A stretch of DNA of 64,000 nt from Agelas oroides (Eukaryota > Porifera > Demospongiae > Agelasida > Agelasidae), in contig OX422196.1 of NCBI GenBank assembly GCA_949130485.1, positions 8,320,297 to 8,384,296 of the forward strand, in the 5' to 3' direction. The position numbers and the translations under genes were made by a program. A model generated the notes under the pieces. The model was given only the letters and a program-made list of their open reading frames with translations, was not told the DNA's origin and did no database searches. Positions 55,306 through 64,000 of the stretch are shown here, piece by piece (the stretch's first letter is position 1; every line of letters starts with the position of its first letter).

Positions 55306-55598
55306 ATCGTGATATATGATTTCCAAAAGATGCCCACCCAAAGGCGAAAGCTTGTGAAGTTTGTATAGTGTACTATGAGTGAAAAACTCCTGTCCTTCGC
55401 ACAAGGTTGACACACGGCGGCAGTAGGGCAGAACCAGTTGGCTATGATCTTATGTTCCGGGGCACACCTCACTCTAAAGAAAGTTCTGGAATAAAGGAGT
55501 AGCCAGCTGGTTTCCGCCTACCCCAAACCGCAAGGTACGATCAGGAAACCTGTGAAATTTTACGTCATAGGGAAATCCTCTGATTTGTGTACCTCGAC
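55306..55598. promoter_or_regulatory. Divergent promoter of AHSA1 and TRAPPC6 with a perfect heat-shock element
   Basis: GAAAGTTCTGGAA at 55479-55491 has three alternating 5-bp HSE units (GAA-NN-TTC-NN-GAA). It lies about 175 bp upstream of the AHSA1 ATG. AHSA1 is a known HSF1 target in other animals, so the element is likely functional; this is inferred. Confidence 0.7.
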
Positions 55599-57639
55599 AT
55601 GGCAGTGACTGCGGTGCAGGCGGAGGCCAGTCAGTGTCTGTTTGAGTTCCTCCACATGGAGGTGGTCTCTCACATTTGCGAGGAGCAAAAAGATTCGATG
55701 AAGAAGGTGCTGAGGTGTTTGCCATTGGTTTGAGTGTGGGTCAAAGGTCATGATGCAATGGGTGGAGCTAACTAACCTGCAGCCTCCATACACATGAAAC
55801 TTGTGTGCATGCAATACACACTCACATAGACACACTGCAACACAGTGAACACACACACCACACACACTACACACACTACACACACACACACACCACACAC
55901 TCAATACAACGTGTGTGTGCCGTGCCAGTGCAGGATGACAGTTTGCAGTGTCTGGAAACGTTGGGGAGTCGTGTGGGGAGCAGCTTAGTGGAGAGGACTT
56001 CACGGGACACACCTCGGTTCAAGAATGAGCTGGATGCTGTGGTCTTCATCTGCAAGCAATTCTGGAACCACGCATTCAACAAGCAGATTGACAACCTCAA
56101 GACAAACCATCAGGTACCCTCCACATAGACCTCCATATATGGTCATGATACCTCCCACATAGACGTCTATATATGGTTACAGTAACACACATTCTGCGTC
56201 CTGTAGGACACTTATGTACTATACATGCTATATTGCATCCTATAGGACACTTATGTATTGCACGACTACAACTTCAAACTGCTATCCAATATCTCTCATG
56301 GTGACCAGTACAGGGAGCAAGCTCCACTGGTGAGTGGCCGTTTGGTCAAACCACACTCAACTCCCTTCATGACAACTTCCCACTGCAGTACCTTGCTTTC
56401 ACCTGTGGCCTGCTAGCGGGGGCACTGACTAACCTTGGTATCCGATGTCAGGTCACAGCTGAGGTGACAACAATGCCAGCTTGTGAGTTGACCACACCCC
56501 CTCACCTTCAGCCTTATCACTAGCTCCTAAACATCACCCCAGACCACATGACTCAGACCCCATCCCCAGACCACCCCATCCCCAGACCACATGACTCAGA
56601 TCCCATTCCCAGACCACATGACTCAGACCCCATCCCCAGACCACATGACTCAGACCTCATCCCCAGACCACATGACTCAGACCTCATTCCCTGACCACAT
56701 GACTCAGACCTCATCCCCATGGGCCAGACCACATGACTCAGACCTCATCCCCAGACCACCTCATCCCCAGACCACATGACTCAGACTTCATCCCCATGGG
56801 CCAGACCACATGACTCAGACTTCATCCCCATGGGCCAGACCACATGACTCAGACCTCATCCCCAGACCACATAAAAGTCTTTCCCAAATTTCAATGGGTT
56901 GGTTGTCTGCATAATAAGAATCACCACAACTTATCCTTCTGTGTATAAATCTGATTAATATTACATTCCTGGGCGAATTTTACCCTGTCACACCTCAAAC
57001 TAAATGCTAGCCTCGTACCTTAGTGGACAGGGAGCCTGGGTACAAAGCTAACTAGATGCATGCATCGTCACTCACCCAGGCTCTTGGTGGACAGGGAGCC
57101 TGGGTACAAAGCTAACTAGATGCATGCATCGTCACTCACCCAGGCTCTTGGTGGACAGGGAGCCTGGGTACGAGGCTAACAGTTACTAGATGCATGCATT
57201 CTCACTCACCCAGGCTCTTGGTGGACGGGGAGCCTGGGTACGAGGCTAACTAGATGCATGCATCATCACTCACCCAGGCTGTTAGTGGACGGGGAGCCTG
57301 GGTACGAGGCTAACTAGATGCATGCATCATCACTCACCCAGGCTGTTAGTGGACGGGGAGCCTGGGTACGAGGCTAACTAGATGCATGCATCATCACTCA
57401 CCCAGGCTGTTAGTGGACGGGGAGCCTGGGTACGAGGCTAACTAGATGCATGCATCATCACTCACCCAGGCTGTTAGTGGACGGGGAGCCTGGGTACGAG
57501 GCTAACTAGATGCATGCATCATCACTCACCCAGGCTGTTAGTGGACGGGGAGCCTGGGTACGAGGCTAACTAGATGCATGCATTGTCACAGTTCTTATCT
57601 TCTGTTGCAGGTATATTTCAAATCAAGGTACTGTTATAG
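55599..57639 (+). CDS. TRAPPC6B: Trafficking protein particle complex subunit 6 (TRAPPC6)
   Basis: Five exons (55599-55706, 55934-56113, 56246-56329, 56389-56482, 57611-57639) sum to 495 nt, 164 aa. TRAPPC6 is a small Bet3-family subunit of TRAPP complexes, which are Rab1/Rab11 exchange factors at the ER-Golgi and Golgi. Blocks seen: LFEFLHMEVVSHI, LGSRVGSSLVERTSRDTPRF, ELDAVVFICKQFWNHAFNKQ, IDNLKTNHQ, YLAFTCGLLAGALTNLGI and VTAEVTTMPACIFQIK. Both 6A and 6B of vertebrates are equally possible orthologues. Intron 4 is 1.1 kb and consists mostly of two tandem satellites. The final coding exon is only 29 nt. Confidence 0.93.
56539..56870. repeat. 27-bp satellite in TRAPPC6 intron 4
   Basis: About eleven variants of CCCCAGACCACATGACTCAG plus ACCTCAT, some units with inserted CATGGGCCAGACC. 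Each unit contains CATGACTCAG with an AP-1-like TGACTCAG core. Confidence 0.9.
57006..57588. repeat. 64-bp satellite, about 9 copies, built from a foldback-MITE end
   Basis: Unit CTAACTAGATGCATGCATCA plus TCACTCACCCAGGCTGTTAG plus TGGACGGGGAGCCTGGGTAC plus GAGG. Every unit contains AGCCTGGGTACGAGGCTA, the terminal arm of the GTACCC variant of the foldback family; the array begins with TAGCCTCGTACC, the opposite arm. The later five units are nearly identical, the first ones more diverged. Confidence 0.93.
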
Positions 57640-57773
57640 CCCCTGGAGGCTCACTGTTTTATCATCTCACAGCATGCTCTTTACAATATCCATTTTTGTC
57701 ATGAACAAAAGCATGTATATGGAAGAGATGGGGAGTGCATGATTACAAAAAGAAGACAATGTACACTGTATTG

Positions 57774-62550
<4,777 letters not shown>

Positions 62551-62651
62551 TTCTAAAGATAACATAGCGGAAAGTGTTTCTATGAGGGTGGGGCACATAG
62601 TCATAGAGGGTTAATTAGCGTCTAATTACAGCTCGTGCGATCTGATCTGAG
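62551..62651. promoter_or_regulatory. 101-bp divergent promoter of trehalase and GNPAT
   Basis: Only 101 bp separate the two ATGs, so both promoters and 5' UTRs must overlap. No clear TATA box or known motif was recognised. Confidence 0.5.
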
Positions 62652-63941
62652 ATGGCCAGCGAGCTCGTGCCGCTGGACTTTGTGCAGGGAGATGTGTGCT
62701 ACGCGCTCAAGCGGCATGATCCCGAGCCCGGCAGGCACGCCAAGGACCGCGCGCCGCAGGAGGTCAAAGAAGAGGTGCTCGCGTCGCCAAGGCTGCAGCG
62801 AGTTATGCAAGAGGTGTGATAATCAGCTGATAAATGATGATGAGATGCTTGGAGTAACCAGAGAATCTTTTTCACCCCACATGTGCACAATACACATAGC
62901 TACAGAATGTTATCGTCCATATGCAAGGGGTAGTCACTTATATGTCTCGTGTAGAAGTGTTTGTGACTGGGATCAAAATTGAATCAAGCGATCAAAGCCT
63001 TTTTGGGGGAGCGATCAAGGGATCAAGGTGACCTCCGAACTGCTAAAAAATCAACAATCAAGAACGCACAGCTGCAATTTGACCTTTGACCCTTGACAAT
63101 CAAGCGATCAAGAGCCTCAGAAGGGAACGATCAAGCGATCAAGCACACTTCTTGCTGGTCAAAAACTTGATCACAGTCACAAATGTTTCTACAGGCGACA
63201 TATAAGTGACTACTCCTTGATATGCCATACTGTAACCCACACCCTAACCCATATAAATTAGTGTATAGCTTATGGACGGTAGCGTTCTGTTGCATGCACA
63301 CATAGTCTCTTGCCCATGCAGACTACTTTTCCAGCAGGTGCAAAAAATGCGGTCTGGGAATGAGACTATGCACACACCATCTAGGTAGCTCGCAAGATGA
63401 TAATATTCTTTTGCTAATGGATCGTCATGCACGGAATTGGCCGAAATGCATCCTGCGCAGTGGATGCCTTTGCATAACATCTAGGAATATATTTTTTCTT
63501 CAGGGAGATGTGGTTCGTTGATTGTTCACACACACATGGACATGCACATCATCTAGGTAGCTAGCGAGAGAGAGTGCGAGGTGAAGGAGGTGGAGCAGGA
63601 GGTGAGGACATTGCTGGATGAGATTGGCCACAAGATGGCACTCCCTGCAGTGCGCACCTTAGCGGTCGGGCTCCGGGCCGTCTTTAGGAAGGTCTTACAA
63701 GGAGTGTTTGTCAACAGAGAAGGAATCGAGATGGTGAGGCACACAGCCGTCTTTTTCAGCTGATTCACATGTAATGCAGCTCTGTTGTGTACCTCCCCTC
63801 TTCTTTCTCAGCTCCGCAGGGCTGTGCAGGAATGGCCAGTGGTGCTGCTCCCCTCCCACCGCTCCTACCTGGACTTTATTCTTGTCACCTACATCATGTT
63901 TGAATTCAACATCACCCTGCCATGCATTGCAGCTGGACAAG
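62652..63941 (+). CDS. GNPAT: Dihydroxyacetone-phosphate acyltransferase (GNPAT), 5' part
   Basis: Three exons before the right edge: 62652-62813, about 63565-63733 and 63812-63941. GNPAT acylates dihydroxyacetone phosphate in peroxisomes, the first step of ether-lipid and plasmalogen synthesis. The diagnostic block is FVNREGIEMLRRAVQEWPVV followed by LLPSHRSYLDFI, which carries the HX4D acyltransferase motif, then LPCIAAGQ. The preceding VRTLLDEIGHKMALPAVR region also follows the family. The exon 2 acceptor is weak. In-frame joining needs AG at 63567-63568 (AGCGAG|AGAGAG), or an undetected small exon lies between. The last visible exon ends at a GTGGGT donor, and the gene continues outside the window. 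Confidence 0.88.
63300..63370. mobile_element. Foldback MITE, TAGTCTC subfamily (GNPAT intron 1)
   Basis: TAGTCTCTTGCCCATGCAGAC and GTCTGGGAATGAGACTA ends; ATGCACACA occurs on both sides (the right copy shares the element's last A), consistent with a 9-bp duplication. Confidence 0.75.
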
Positions 63942-64000
63942 GTGGGTGGAGTTCCACGAAGAGTGGGTGTGGCCACAATGCAAAGTGGGTGGGGCTACAG

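Noticed and set aside
56591-56779. ORF with repeated PDHMTQ units
   Set aside because: In-frame reading of the 27-bp satellite in TRAPPC6 intron 4.

Overview
This is eukaryotic, animal nuclear DNA. Every confident gene is cut by GT-AG introns (mostly 60 bp to 1 kb), genes lie on both strands, and the set is metazoan: CLPTM1, sororin, ALKBH1, CRIPT, PRPF39, AHSA1, TRAPPC6, trehalase and GNPAT. The compact layout, very short divergent intergenic regions, dense foldback transposons and a TPR-CHAT/STAND protein suggest an early-branching animal, most likely a sponge. That placement is an inference. I found no rRNA, tRNA, CRISPR array, virus or prokaryotic operon. Coordinates come from hand reading; for most genes the summed exon lengths divide by three, which supports the models.

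Layout. 1-664 (-): 5' end of an LCLAT1/AGPAT-type acyltransferase with an in-frame TAG near its start. 1163-2234: DNA transposon with 114-bp inverted repeats and an 8-bp target duplication. 2791-8094 (+): TPR-CHAT protein followed by a degenerate NB-ARC-like region. 8448-14407 (+): CLPTM1, 13 exons. 14913-26931 (+): four small unrecognised genes (A-D) that share an exon class and sit among foldback elements. 27548-28978 (-): RRP36. 29045-31780 (-): ALKBH1. 31968-33280 (-): sororin. 33413-34060 (+): OVCA2. 34345-37604 (-): SR/RGG-rich splicing-factor-like protein. 37813-40718 and 41130-42436 (+): tandem TMEM179-like genes. 42818-43608 (-): CRIPT. 43695-49399 (+): PRPF39. 49843-50463 (-): membrane protein with a PPxY motif. 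51925-55305 (-): AHSA1. 55599-57639 (+): TRAPPC6. 57774-62550 (-): GH37 trehalase with a C-terminal membrane anchor. 62652 to the right edge (+): GNPAT.

Functional themes are housekeeping: lipid acylation (LCLAT1, GNPAT), splicing (PRPF39, the SR protein), ribosome biogenesis (RRP36), chaperone and trafficking functions (AHSA1, TRAPPC6), cohesion (sororin) and nucleic-acid demethylation (ALKBH1). Several divergent pairs share 86-300 bp: CRIPT/PRPF39, sororin/OVCA2, trehalase/GNPAT, AHSA1/TRAPPC6 and the SR gene/TMEM179-like 1. These probably use bidirectional promoters, some with CRE-like sites, E-boxes or a heat-shock element.

The main non-genic signal is a family of short, nearly perfect foldback elements. 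They end in TAGCCTCGTTCCCAGG or variants and, in at least eight copies, are flanked by exact 9-bp direct repeats. They occur in introns and intergenic DNA throughout, and one copy appears to have seeded a 64-bp satellite.
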